In this document: piece after piece, positions 13,109 to 21,401 of the stretch
Position numbering within the stretch: the stretch's first letter is position 1
How the letters are laid out: each line of letters starts with the position of its first letter
Assembly: GCF_900107755.1 (NCBI RefSeq)
Contig: NZ_FNQR01000002.1
Span: 62,001 to 126,000 of the forward strand
Length of the DNA: 64,000 nucleotides
Direction: 5' to 3'
From: Thalassobacillus cyri
GTDB lineage: Bacteria; Bacillota; Bacilli; Bacillales; Halobacillaceae
The notes under the pieces: model-generated
What the model was told of the DNA's origin: nothing
The model's input: the letters and a program-made list of their open reading frames with translations, nothing else
Database searches by the model: none
Translations under genes and position numbers: made by a program

Positions 13109-13825
13109 ATGGATAAGCATACCTTTCTAAGCAAGCTGAAAGAACAAGGAATCGAATTAAACGAAAAGCAACAACGGCAATTCCAGCAATATTTTGAAAT
13201 TCTGGTGGAATGGAATGAAAAAATGAACCTGACTGCCATCACAGATGAGGAAGGCGTCTACTTGAAGCATTTTTATGATTCAATTACCGCTGCTTTCTAC
13301 CATGATTTCACGAAACCTTTACAAATTTGTGATGTAGGAGCAGGGGCTGGTTTTCCCAGCCTTCCTCTTAAGATCGTTTTTCCCCACCTGAAAGTGACGA
13401 TCGTTGATTCATTACAGAAACGGATCACTTTTTTAAATCACTTAGCCCATGAATTAGAACTGAGTGATGTCGCATTTTATCATGATCGGGCAGAAAACTT
13501 CGGAAAGAACAGCAAGTTCCGTGAGAGCTATGACATTGTCATGGCTCGAGCCGTTGCCCGGCTTTCCGTATTGAGTGAATTATGCCTGCCACTCACCCAA
13601 AAAGGTGGACTATTCATTGCCATGAAAGGTCCGAATTTGTCAGACGAACTCGAAGATGCTCAATTTGCGATCCGTACTGTCGGCGGCGAAGTAGCACAGG
13701 TGCACACCTTTGAACTTCCGGAAGAAAATAGTGAACGGAATATTGCTTTAATAGAAAAACGTCGTAAGACCCCTAAAAAATATCCAAGAAAAGCTGGCGT
13801 TCCTAACAAAACGCCTATTCAGTAA
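13109..13825 (+). CDS. rsmG: 16S rRNA (guanine-N7) methyltransferase RsmG (GidB)
   Basis: S-adenosylmethionine-dependent enzyme that methylates G527 (E. coli numbering) of 16S rRNA; loss of it gives low-level streptomycin resistance in other bacteria. The 238 residues contain the SAM-binding block [15 protein letters not shown] near residue 70 and the downstream MARAVARL motif. The ATG at 13109 follows GAAAGGA. A reading extended to 13052 overlaps mnmG and is not supported. A terminator follows. Confidence 0.95.
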   Translation: MDKHTFLSKLKEQGIELNEKQQRQFQQYFEILVEWNEKMNLTAITDEEGVYLKHFYDSITAAFYHDFTKPLQICDVGAGAGFPSLPLKIVFPHLKVTIVDSLQKRITFLNHLAHELELSDVAFYHDRAENFGKNSKFRESYDIVMARAVARLSVLSELCLPLTQKGGLFIAMKGPNLSDELEDAQFAIRTVGGEVAQVHTFELPEENSERNIALIEKRRKTPKKYPRKAGVPNKTPIQ

Positions 13826-13875
13826 CAGATTAGCAGAAGAACCTGCTTTTCCAAATCAAATCGGGTTTCTTTGGT

Positions 13876-13908
13876 ACCGTACCTCAAATAGGTACGGTTT
13901 TTTATTTT
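13876..13908 (+). terminator. Terminator after rsmG
   Basis: ACCGTACC (13876-13883) and GGTACGGT (13891-13898) form a perfect 8-bp stem with a 7-nt loop, followed by TTTTTATTTT. Confidence 0.9.
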
Positions 13909-14090
13909 GGCTCTGTTAAACGCAGTTGTTGATTTTCCATAAGAGTCTTATTCAAATAAAGAGCTGCAAAGTCGAAGACTTGATTCGAAATGTTAATCTG
14001 AATAACGGTTCGGTGGGGAATGATTCCCTTTCCGCGGGCATGCGCTGAGCCTTCAGCAAAAGGGAGCTTAACTGTAAAATCAATCTGGAA
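13909..14090. repeat. Degenerate Bacillaceae intergenic repeat or IS remnant
   Basis: No gene is present between the rsmG terminator and the lrgA-like gene (13909-14174). The segment opens with GGCTCTGTTAAA plus GTTGATTTTCC and later contains TTTCCGCGGGCATGCGCTGAGCC. I recall close relatives of both strings as a common dispersed intergenic repeat of Bacillaceae, sometimes at transposase gene ends. The copy here carries no transposase and looks decayed. This is recall, not a database match. Confidence 0.4.
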
Positions 14091-14174
14091 GATATTAAAA
14101 AAAGCGTCTGGAATAGTCGATACACCCGCCAGATGATATACTGAGCGAATAAATATAAAAAGAAAGGGTTCATC

Positions 14175-14546
14175 ATGAATAAAGCAGTTACTATCATCGT
14201 ACAATTCATCGGTTTATACTTCCTGTACTGGTTGGGATCAGCAATTCAGAAGGTGCTAAATCTGTTCATCCCGGGCAGTGTCATAGGTCTCATCCTCCTT
14301 TTCGTGCTCCTTTCCTTCAAAGTAGTGTCGGAACGCTGGATACAACAAGGAGCAGGATTCATGATCACCCATCTTCCGTTCTTCTTCATTCCGGCAACCG
14401 TCGGCGTCATCAGCTATGCCTATATTTTCAAAGGAAAAGGTATACTTTTGATTGCCATCGGGATGTTAAGCACGATGCTCGTCATGGGATTGTCAGGGGT
14501 CATCGCTCAAATGATGGTACAGAAAAAGGAGGGGTCCTATGAGTAA
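14175..14546 (+). CDS. CidA/LrgA family holin-like membrane protein
   Basis: A 123-residue integral membrane protein with about four hydrophobic segments, typical of CidA/LrgA. It has the family core LFIPGSVIGLILLFVLL near residue 35 and FFFIPATVGVI near 70. These proteins form oligomers in the cytoplasmic membrane and have been linked to autolysis control and to export of overflow metabolites such as pyruvate. The ATG follows AAAGGG. It overlaps the LrgB-like gene by 8 bp, forming a two-gene operon. The pair interrupts the usual rsmG-noc order. Which paralogue it is (Cid or Lrg) cannot be told from sequence. Confidence 0.85.
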   Translation: MNKAVTIIVQFIGLYFLYWLGSAIQKVLNLFIPGSVIGLILLFVLLSFKVVSERWIQQGAGFMITHLPFFFIPATVGVISYAYIFKGKGILLIAIGMLSTMLVMGLSGVIAQMMVQKKEGSYE

Positions 14547-15228
14547 TGTCATTATTGGCCTCGCCGTCATTGTTGCAACGATACTCATATATTGGGGATC
14601 CGTTAACGTCTATAAAAAGTTTCGTCATATCTACACCGTCCCGATCATTTCTTCTACGCTCGTGACGATCGTGATTCTGCTCATCTTTCAAATATCCTAT
14701 GAAACCTACATGATCGGTGGCCAGTGGATTGACCATTTACTTGGTCCTGCGGTCGTAGGATTAGCGTACCCGCTCTATCAGTATCGGGACATTTTAAAAA
14801 GAATGCTGCTTCCGGTTGTGACTGGAACGTTTATCGGTGCTGTCGTCGGTATTACTTCTGGACTCCTCCTTAGCAAGTGGGCAGGATTCAGTGAGTTAAT
14901 TATCAACTCGATCGTTCCCAAATCCGTCACCACTCCAGTCGCCATGGCCATCGCAGAAACGACCGGCGGCGCCATGCCTTTGGCCGCGGTATTTGTCATG
15001 ATCGCCGGCATTGGGGGTGTATTGATCCATCCGTTTGTTTGGCACTATTTTCATCTCAACCATTATATTGGGCGAGGTGTGGGTATGGGCAGCGCTTCTC
15101 ATGCCATCGGTACGGCGACCTCCATGGAACGCGATGATCTGGAAGGTTCCATCAGTACGATCGCCATGGTGCTTAGCGCTGTCATCGTCTCTATGATCGC
15201 TCCGGGTCTTACAGAATTGCTGCTGTAA
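14539..15228 (+). CDS. LrgB/CidB family membrane protein
   Basis: A 229-residue polytopic membrane protein of the LrgB family, the partner of CidA/LrgA proteins. Recognisable blocks are LLGPAVVGLAYPLYQ (about 74-88), SIVPKSVTTPVAMAIAE (about 124-140) and GMGSASHAIGTA near 190. The ATG follows AAGGAGGGG and overlaps the upstream gene by 8 bp, so the two products are made together. The B. subtilis homologue pair PftAB carries pyruvate, so pyruvate transport is one possible role here (inference). There is no LytS/LytT-type regulator beside it. Confidence 0.87.
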   Translation: MSNVIIGLAVIVATILIYWGSVNVYKKFRHIYTVPIISSTLVTIVILLIFQISYETYMIGGQWIDHLLGPAVVGLAYPLYQYRDILKRMLLPVVTGTFIGAVVGITSGLLLSKWAGFSELIINSIVPKSVTTPVAMAIAETTGGAMPLAAVFVMIAGIGGVLIHPFVWHYFHLNHYIGRGVGMGSASHAIGTATSMERDDLEGSISTIAMVLSAVIVSMIAPGLTELLL

Positions 15229-15411
15229 TAAGCAATGAAGAGAAATACAATTTACCATAAGAGAAAAGAACAAGTAGAACGCAGGCTTTTTATATCGCTT
15301 ATTAAAATGATTTCTATCAAGCTATTAAATTTGTAAATTATGATTCGTGGTGATACTTTTTAATAGATAATTATGATAAAATAGGGAAAGAAATGAAAAG
15401 GCATACTCGTG

Positions 15412-15444
15412 CGCAGCAGTCTTCCGATTCTGCAGCGTTTTTTT
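15412..15444 (+). terminator. Hairpin with T run upstream of noc
   Basis: CGCAGCAG and CTGCAGCG form an 8-bp stem with one mismatch and a 10-nt loop, followed by TTTTTTT. It may end lrgAB transcripts. Because a TAAAAT-type -10 lies just before it, it might instead be an attenuator in the noc leader. Confidence 0.65.
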
Positions 15445-15458
15445 CTATAATCAGTCAT

Positions 15459-15474
15459 TGTTTCACGTGGAACG
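15459..15474. promoter_or_regulatory. parS site upstream of noc
   Basis: TGTTTCACGTGGAACG matches the 16-bp ParB-binding palindrome of Firmicutes (TGTTNCACGTGAAACA or its complement) except at the last base. It lies 46 bp before the noc start. ParB bound here would nucleate spreading and SMC loading near the origin. Confidence 0.88.
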
Positions 15475-15519
15475 AACCAATACTTGAGTGTGCTGCTCGC
15501 AAAAAGGTGGTGTCTGAAC

Positions 15520-16398
15520 ATGTTACATCCTTTCAGTCGCTTATTTGGCCTGGGAGATAAACCAGATTCTGATTCGGAACCCGAAGCAGAGGCTTTAGAG
15601 GAAAAAGAATATCATGCGGATGAGGTCGTCCATATTCCAGTCAACCGTGTACAGCCGAACCGGTATCAGCCAAGGGCTGTTTTTAATGCGGAAAAAATAG
15701 CTGAACTGGCACAGACCATCCATACCCATGGCATGATTCAGCCAATCGTCGTCCGACGTCTGGATGAAGAAAATTATGAATTGATTGCCGGGGAACGACG
15801 GTGGAGAGCTGTGCAGTCATTAGGTTGGGAAGATGTCCCTGCGATACTTAGAGAGATGAATGATGCGGAGACGGCATCCGTTGCTTTGATTGAAAACCTT
15901 CAACGGGAAGAGTTATCAGTCATTGAAGAAGCAGCGGCGTATGCACGTTTGATTGAAATCCATGAGTTGACACAGGAAGCACTAGCTCAACGTCTTGGGA
16001 AAAGCCAATCGACAATTGCCAATAAGATGCGATTACTCAAGCTCCCTGAAATGGTTCAGCAGGCTATCATGGATAAAGAGATAACAGAACGCCATGCACG
16101 TGCGTTGATTGCTGTTAAAGATCCTGAACTGCAAGAAAAAATCCTGCACGAAATCATTGAAAAACAACTGAATGTCAAACAAACGGAAGAACGGATCAAA
16201 AAAGAAACAGAAGAGAAGAAACCGAAGAAAAAGCCACGGATGAAAGGTGTCAATAAAGATATCCGTATTGCAATGAATACGATCCGCCAATCGTTGAATA
16301 TGGTGAATGATACTGGAATCAATTTAGAAACAGATGAACAGGATCATGATGATTATTATCAGATCACCATAAAAATACCGAAGAAAAATCAGAAATAG
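15520..16398 (+). CDS. noc: Nucleoid occlusion protein Noc
   Basis: ParB-family protein that binds Noc-binding sites over the chromosome, contacts the membrane through its N-terminus and stops Z-ring assembly over the nucleoid. The 292 residues begin [12 protein letters not shown], the amphipathic N-terminus of Noc, followed by the CTPase block with GERRWRAV and ENLQREELS and the helix-turn-helix [20 protein letters not shown]. The ATG at 15520 has AAGGTGG 9 nt upstream; a longer reading from 15484 is rejected. It precedes parA-parB but has its own terminator. Two strong Noc-site palindromes occur in this window. Confidence 0.95.
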   Translation: MLHPFSRLFGLGDKPDSDSEPEAEALEEKEYHADEVVHIPVNRVQPNRYQPRAVFNAEKIAELAQTIHTHGMIQPIVVRRLDEENYELIAGERRWRAVQSLGWEDVPAILREMNDAETASVALIENLQREELSVIEEAAAYARLIEIHELTQEALAQRLGKSQSTIANKMRLLKLPEMVQQAIMDKEITERHARALIAVKDPELQEKILHEIIEKQLNVKQTEERIKKETEEKKPKKKPRMKGVNKDIRIAMNTIRQSLNMVNDTGINLETDEQDHDDYYQITIKIPKKNQK

Positions 16399-16404
16399 TC
16401 TTTT

Positions 16405-16443
16405 TATTCCCATCTTCTGTTTGGAAAGGTGGGGATTTTTTAA
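16405..16443 (+). terminator. Terminator after noc
   Basis: ATTCCCATCTT and AAAGGTGGGGAT pair, with a few G-U pairs, over a short loop and are followed by TTTTTT. The rest of the gap up to parA (to 16673) contains no gene. Confidence 0.75.
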
Positions 16444-16673
16444 TAAAAAGCTTTATCGCTGGATCATTGCTCTTTCTATATGATGGGGAGTGAAGTTGCT
16501 CTCATATGATAAGGAATTCTAATGCTCGATCATGGATTTTAAAAATTCGAAGTCAGAATATAAAAAAAAGTGATAGAATAGATGTTGACTCAGCAGAGGT
16601 TTTTTTACGAGCAGGTGCGATTAATCCTTCGGCCTGTGTTGTTTGATATATCGAGAAGTAGGTAGGTGACATC

Positions 16674-17447
16674 ATGGGAAGAACAATCGCCATTGCCAAT
16701 CAAAAGGGTGGCGTAGGAAAAACGACGACAGCTGTCAACCTTAGTGCGTGTCTCGCATATCTGAATCATAAGGTGCTTTTAGTCGATATCGACCCCCAGG
16801 GCAATGCGACAAGTGGAGTTGGGGTTAATAAAGGAGATGTCGATCAATGTATTTACAATATATTAATCGAAGATCAAGAGGCAAAAGATATCCGAACCTC
16901 TACTTTGGTCGAAAATCTCGATGTTATTCCTGCAACCATCCAATTAGCTGGAGCTGAAATTGAACTGGTACCGACCATATCGAGGGAGGTACGGCTCAAA
17001 CAAGCTTTAGATGACGTGAAAGATGAATATGACTATATTATTATCGACTGTCCGCCTTCCTTAGGGCTTTTGACGATAAACTCCCTGACCGCTTCCGATT
17101 CCGTCATCATCCCTGTGCAATGCGAGTATTACGCATTAGAAGGGTTAAGTCAGTTATTGAATACAGTGAGGTTAGTCCAAAAACATTTGAATAAAGATTT
17201 GATGATTGATGGGGTTCTGCTCACCATGCTTGATGCTCGGACTAATCTTGGCATCCAGGTGATTGAAGAAGTGAAGAAGTACTTTCAGGAGAAAGTATAT
17301 AGTTCTATCATTCCGCGTAACGTCCGCTTAAGCGAAGCACCAAGTCATGGACAACCTATCATACTATATGATCCGAAGTCTCGCGGTGCTGAAGTATATT
17401 TAGAATTGGCAAAGGAAGTGATTGCTAATGGCGAGAGGGTTAGGTAA
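16674..17447 (+). CDS. parA: Chromosome-partitioning ATPase ParA (Soj)
   Basis: Walker-type ATPase that works with ParB on origin segregation and, in B. subtilis, modulates DnaA activity. The 257 residues begin with the deviant Walker A KGGVGKTTTAVNLSA (about 11-25), then the switch region DIDPQGNATSG and the YDYIIIDCPPSLG motif. Length matches Soj. The ATG follows AGGTAGGTG. It overlaps parB by 20 bp, so the two are coupled. Its closeness to oriC suits the DnaA link known from B. subtilis. Confidence 0.95.
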   Translation: MGRTIAIANQKGGVGKTTTAVNLSACLAYLNHKVLLVDIDPQGNATSGVGVNKGDVDQCIYNILIEDQEAKDIRTSTLVENLDVIPATIQLAGAEIELVPTISREVRLKQALDDVKDEYDYIIIDCPPSLGLLTINSLTASDSVIIPVQCEYYALEGLSQLLNTVRLVQKHLNKDLMIDGVLLTMLDARTNLGIQVIEEVKKYFQEKVYSSIIPRNVRLSEAPSHGQPIILYDPKSRGAEVYLELAKEVIANGERVR

Positions 17448-18279
17448 AGGGCTCGACGCGTTTTTCACGGAGGTGAGAGACGGGGAAGAAGAAAGCATCA
17501 AGGAAGTGTCTGTCAAGCAATGCCGTCCCAACCCGTATCAACCACGGAAGAGATTTGATTCGAAGGCCATTCAGGAACTCCAGGCATCCATCAAAGAACA
17601 TGGCATCCTGCAGCCTTTGATTGTCCGTAAAAGCATCAAAGGATATGAAATTGTAGTCGGGGAACGAAGGTACCGTGCTGCTAAAGCAGCTGGGTTAGAC
17701 AAAGTGCCCGCTGTCATCAGGGAATTGACAGATGAACAAATGATGGAGTTGGCATTATTGGAGAATTTACAACGAGAAGATTTGTCGCCGATTGAGGAAG
17801 CAGAGGCATATAAGCAACTGATCAATGAGTTAGGAATAACCCAGGAGACATTGGCGAAGCGGCTGGGTAAAAGTCGTTCCCATATCGCAAATTTGGTCCG
17901 GTTATTGAGCCTGCCAGAGCCGATCATCGCATGGATCAACGAAGGAAAGTTATCCATGGGGCATGGACGGGCTTTACTGGGATTGAAGGATAAGGAAAAG
18001 TTAGTCCCTATCGCTGAAAAAATCCAGGCAGATATCATGAATGTCAGGCAAGTAGAATTGTTGATCACTCAATTGAATGATAACAGTCAAAAAAAGAAAG
18101 AAAAAGATCGCAGCCATAAGCAAAAAGATATTTTTCTGCAAGAACAGGAAGCAGCATTACGCGATCAATTAGGGACTGGCGTGTCCATTCACCGCGGAAA
18201 ACGGAAAGGTAAAATTGAAATAGAATTTTTCACGGATGATGATTTGAACCGGATATTAGGAATGTTTGAAACTAAATAA
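17428..18279 (+). CDS. parB: Chromosome-partitioning CTPase ParB (Spo0J)
   Basis: CTP-dependent DNA clamp that loads at parS and recruits SMC condensin to the origin. The 283 residues start MARGLGKGLDAFF, then the CTP-binding motif GERRYRAAKAAG, the block ENLQREDLSPIEEAEAY, the helix-turn-helix ITQETLAKRLGKSRSHIANLVRLL and a C-terminal dimer domain after a Lys-rich linker (about 215-230). The ATG at 17428 lies inside the end of parA with AAGGAAGTG upstream. parS sites are at 15459 and 19137. A strong terminator follows. Confidence 0.96.
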   Translation: MARGLGKGLDAFFTEVRDGEEESIKEVSVKQCRPNPYQPRKRFDSKAIQELQASIKEHGILQPLIVRKSIKGYEIVVGERRYRAAKAAGLDKVPAVIRELTDEQMMELALLENLQREDLSPIEEAEAYKQLINELGITQETLAKRLGKSRSHIANLVRLLSLPEPIIAWINEGKLSMGHGRALLGLKDKEKLVPIAEKIQADIMNVRQVELLITQLNDNSQKKKEKDRSHKQKDIFLQEQEAALRDQLGTGVSIHRGKRKGKIEIEFFTDDDLNRILGMFETK

Positions 18280-18287
18280 ATAGCAAT

Positions 18288-18325
18288 AACCTGGTTAACC
18301 CACTCACTTAACCAGGTTTTTTTAT
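18288..18325 (+). terminator. Terminator after parB
   Basis: AACCTGGTTAA and TTAACCAGGTT form a perfect 11-bp stem around a 9-nt loop, followed by a T run. Confidence 0.93.
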
Positions 18326-18339
18326 CAGGAGGTAGACAA

Positions 18340-19476
18340 ATGATTTATTTGGATCAGGCAGCGTCCTCCTTCCCAAAGCCTTCAGCTGTTGCAGAGGCAA
18401 TGATGGAAGCTGTGAACGAGTACGGAGCCAACCCGGGTCGTGGCACTCATGCGTTAGCTGATCGTGCTGCGAATACCATTCAGACAACTAGAAAGCTTTT
18501 AGCTCAACGGTTTGGGGCAAGCGATCCTAGAAAGGTTATATTCTTCCCTAATGCCACGACAGCATTAAACCAGGCGATCCAGGGCTTTCCATTAATGGAA
18601 GGGGATCATGTAATTACGACGATGTTTGAACATAATTCGGTACGGCGTCCATTGGAATACTTGAAAGATCAGAAAAGAATCGAGGTCACTTATTTAAGTG
18701 GGAGTTCTGAAAAGTTGATTGAAGGCTTGTATGCGTCCATGCGCCCTGAGACCAAGCTGGTCATTGTGTCCCATGCTTCTAATATTACGGGTGAAATAGC
18801 CCCGTTGAAATCGATGATTGAAATCATCAAAGGGACGGCTAGTAAAGTCCTTGTGGATGCTTCTCAGACGGCGGGCCATTTTCCGATACATATGAAAGAA
18901 CTGGGCATAGACATGCTGGCATTTCCAGGACATAAAAGGCTGCTTGGACCTCAGGGTACTGGAGCATTGCTGGTAGAAGGAGAAGTAGAATTAGAACCGC
19001 TCTTGTACGGTGGGACAGGGAGTTTTTCAGAACTTCCGAAACAGCCGGATCATTGGCCTGAAAAATATGAAAGTGGCACACTGAACACTCCCGGGATAGC
19101 TGGCTGGAAGGCCGCACTGGAAGAATTGAACGGACTTGTTTCACGTGAAACTTATCTGACACAAAAATTGATGCATGGACTGCTTGAGATAAAGGATGTC
19201 ATGGTTTATGGACCTGGACCGGAAGTGGAGCGGATGCCTGTGGTTTCCTTTAATATTGGAGATATTTCCTCCCAGGAAATCGCTATGGTCCTTGACTCTC
19301 ACTACCAGATTGCAGTTCGGGCAGGGTTGCATTGCAGTCCGACCTCTCACCAGTACTATGATACAACTGAACAAGGCGCAGTCAGGGCAAGCATCGGTCC
19401 CTACAATACGGAAGAAGAAATCGACCGTTTTGTCCAGGCAATTGAAGAAATAAGAATTGGGTATATGGAGATGTAG
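18340..19476 (+). CDS. Class V aminotransferase, cysteine desulfurase-like
   Basis: Pyridoxal-phosphate enzyme of 378 residues, close to the NifS/Csd group that takes sulfur from cysteine. The PLP lysine is in FPGHKRLLGPQG (K199), with LVDASQTAGH for the PLP ring Asp and His. A cysteine lies in the mobile loop AGLHCSP (near 332), where cysteine desulfurases have their catalytic Cys. It has no scaffold or tRNA-thiolation partner beside it, so the sulfur acceptor is unknown. The ATG follows AGGAGG. The coding sequence contains a parS site at 19137. It is 2 bp from the next gene. Confidence 0.88.
   Translation: MIYLDQAASSFPKPSAVAEAMMEAVNEYGANPGRGTHALADRAANTIQTTRKLLAQRFGASDPRKVIFFPNATTALNQAIQGFPLMEGDHVITTMFEHNSVRRPLEYLKDQKRIEVTYLSGSSEKLIEGLYASMRPETKLVIVSHASNITGEIAPLKSMIEIIKGTASKVLVDASQTAGHFPIHMKELGIDMLAFPGHKRLLGPQGTGALLVEGEVELEPLLYGGTGSFSELPKQPDHWPEKYESGTLNTPGIAGWKAALEELNGLVSRETYLTQKLMHGLLEIKDVMVYGPGPEVERMPVVSFNIGDISSQEIAMVLDSHYQIAVRAGLHCSPTSHQYYDTTEQGAVRASIGPYNTEEEIDRFVQAIEEIRIGYMEM
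19137..19152. promoter_or_regulatory. parS site inside the desulfurase-like gene
   Basis: TGTTTCACGTGAAACT matches the Firmicute parS palindrome at 15 of 16 positions, with only the last base different. It is about 0.9 kb downstream of parB and 3.7 kb from the parS before noc. Confidence 0.92.
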
Positions 19477-19478
19477 TT

Positions 19479-20183
19479 ATGGTATTATATGGAACAATCG
19501 TAAATGGGATATGTATCATAGCAGGCACGTTACTAGGATTATTTTTCACCAAAATACCGGAACGTTATAAAGAAACGATTATGCAAGGAATCGGATTAGC
19601 CGTCATTCTGATTGGGCTGCAAATGGGTTTTCAAACAGAGAACATAGTCGTTGTATTGTTGAGCCTGCTTTCAGGCGCAATCATAGGGGAAGGAACACAT
19701 TTAGAAACGAAGCTGGAAAACCTAGGTAAATGGATTGAGAGTAAGGTGGCAAAACCAGGATCAACCTCTACTGTGGCTCAAGGTTTTATTACAGCTTCCC
19801 TGATTTTTGTCATTGGTGCTATGTCCGTCATCGGAGCTTTAGACGGGGGATTGCGCGGCGATCATGAAGTATTGGTTACAAAAGCGATCATCGATGGGTT
19901 TGTCGCACTTGTGTTGACAACAACCCTGGGCTTTGGGGTGGTCTTTTCTGTTGTTCCCGTTGTGTTGTACCAGGGTGGCATCGCATTGTCAGCTACCCAA
20001 ATCAACAGGTGGATTCCTCAAGAAATGCTTGATGCTTTCATCGTTGAAATGACAGCGACGGGTGGGCTGATGATTGTGGCGATCGGATTGAATCTGTTGA
20101 ACTTAACAAAAATACGCGTCGCAAACCTGTTACCAGCGTTATTGACAGTCGGGTTCATTCTCTATATCTCTAAGCTTTTTTAA
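19479..20183 (+). CDS. DUF554 family membrane protein
   Basis: A 234-residue protein with about six to seven membrane segments. It opens GTIVNGICIIAGTLLGLFF and contains FVIGAMSVIGALDGGLRGD, which fits the DUF554 (YqgA/YdfK) family. The molecular function is not established; transport has been suggested from its shape only. It starts 2 bp after the upstream stop and is co-transcribed with the desulfurase-like gene. No metal-site or catalytic motif is evident. Confidence 0.82.
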   Translation: MVLYGTIVNGICIIAGTLLGLFFTKIPERYKETIMQGIGLAVILIGLQMGFQTENIVVVLLSLLSGAIIGEGTHLETKLENLGKWIESKVAKPGSTSTVAQGFITASLIFVIGAMSVIGALDGGLRGDHEVLVTKAIIDGFVALVLTTTLGFGVVFSVVPVVLYQGGIALSATQINRWIPQEMLDAFIVEMTATGGLMIVAIGLNLLNLTKIRVANLLPALLTVGFILYISKLF

Positions 20184-20294
20184 GCAAATCCATACATTTA
20201 TCACTCCACTAATCATTCTTTCGTAATAAAGAGGTAGGAAGAGAAATAGCTTAACAATAAATATTAGCTGTTAAGACAAGGAAGAGGTGTTTAG

Positions 20295-21317
20295 GTAGAG
20301 CGATGGATTCAAGAATTATTTACGGATGACTTACTCGCAAAGGCGGCTGGGAAATATGGGATTGATCCCACAAAAACACAAAATCTTGGGGGTTTTGAAA
20401 ACTATGTTTTTGAAGTCTACAAAGATGGAACCCCATATATATTACGTTTGACCCATTCCTCTCACCGCAGTAAATCTGAATTAAAGGGAGAATTGCAGTG
20501 GATCAATTTTCTACATGATAATGAAGTGAATGTTTCGTTGGTTCATGAGTCAATGTCAGGAAGTCTTATGGAAGAAATCAAGACAGGTGAAACTTCTTTT
20601 TTTGTCTGTTTATTTGATAAAGCACCAGGCAGAATGGTGAAAGTAGATGGGGATCTATTTAAGCCGGCATTGTTTGAGACTTGGGGAGAAACTGTAGGGA
20701 AAATGCACCGTGTCACCAAAGGTTTCGTCCTGGACAGTGGGAGAAGAGACCAATGGGATCAAGATGATTTACTAGACTTTGAGGTTTACCTGAATCGTAC
20801 CCGGGATGCAGAAATTATTACGAAGGGAATAGAGCTTATCAAAGAAATAAAAGCTTTGCCGGAGAACCTGGCAAACTTCGGTCTCATCCATTCGGATATC
20901 CATCCAGGGAACTTCTTTTACAACGAAGGCGAAATCCATGTGTTTGATTTCGATGACAGTAAGTACCATTGGTATATTAGTGATATTGCTATCCCTCTTT
21001 ATTACTCAACCTGGTGGAAGTATAGAAATGAAAGTTTAGAGGTTCGATCCGGGTTTGGCGAAGTATTTCTATACCATTTCCTGAAAGGCTTTCAAAAGGA
21101 GCATCAAATAGAGGCGGAATGGATTACAAAAATTCCGTTGTTTTTGAAACTTCGCGATTTTGAACTCTATACCGTGTTTCATAAAAAATGGGATATGGCA
21201 TCGATAAATAAGGAACAGCAGCAATTGGTTGAACAAATACGTGAGCGGATTATTCGTGATGAACTGATGGTAATGCTTCCCTATAAAAATATTATAGAAC
21301 AGCTCAAGAGCGAGTAA
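20295..21317 (+). CDS. APH-family phosphotransferase without a normal start codon
   Basis: Protein-kinase-like small-molecule phosphotransferase. The catalytic loop is FGLIHSDIHPGNFF with the metal site VFDFDD after it. The coding frame clearly reaches back to 20295, giving the nucleotide-binding loop LGGFENYVFEV and the strand TPYILRL expected of the fold. Yet no ATG, GTG or TTG occurs between the in-frame stop at 20292 and the TTG at 20448. GAGGTG (20284-20289) is placed for initiation at GTA (20295). A protein from 20448 would lack the nucleotide loop. So this is either non-standard initiation, a sequence error, or a gene losing its start. The substrate is unknown. Confidence 0.7.
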   Translation, partial: VERWIQELFTDDLLAKAAGKYGIDPTKTQNLGGFENYVFEVYKDGTPYILRLTHSSHRSKSELKGELQWINFLHDNEVNVSLVHESMSGSLMEEIKTGETSFFVCLFDKAPGRMVKVDGDLFKPALFETWGETVGKMHRVTKGFVLDSGRRDQWDQDDLLDFEVYLNRTRDAEIITKGIELIKEIKALPENLANFGLIHSDIHPGNFFYNEGEIHVFDFDDSKYHWYISDIAIPLYYSTWWKYRNESLEVRSGFGEVFLYHFLKGFQKEHQIEAEWITKIPLFLKLRDFELYTVFHKKWDMASINKEQQQLVEQIRERIIRDELMVMLPYKNIIEQLKSE

Positions 21318-21360
21318 ACATAAGGATTTAATTCAACTATGGTGGAGAATTTCCTCATAA

Positions 21361-21398
21361 AAAATCACCCGGACACATAGATTTCCGGGTGATTTTTA
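21361..21398. terminator. Bidirectional terminator, phosphotransferase / yyaC
   Basis: AAAAATCACCCGG and CCGGGTGATTTTT form a 13-bp stem around an 11-nt loop. A tracts on one side and T tracts on the other serve both converging genes. Confidence 0.93.
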
Positions 21399-21401
21399 CG
21401 A

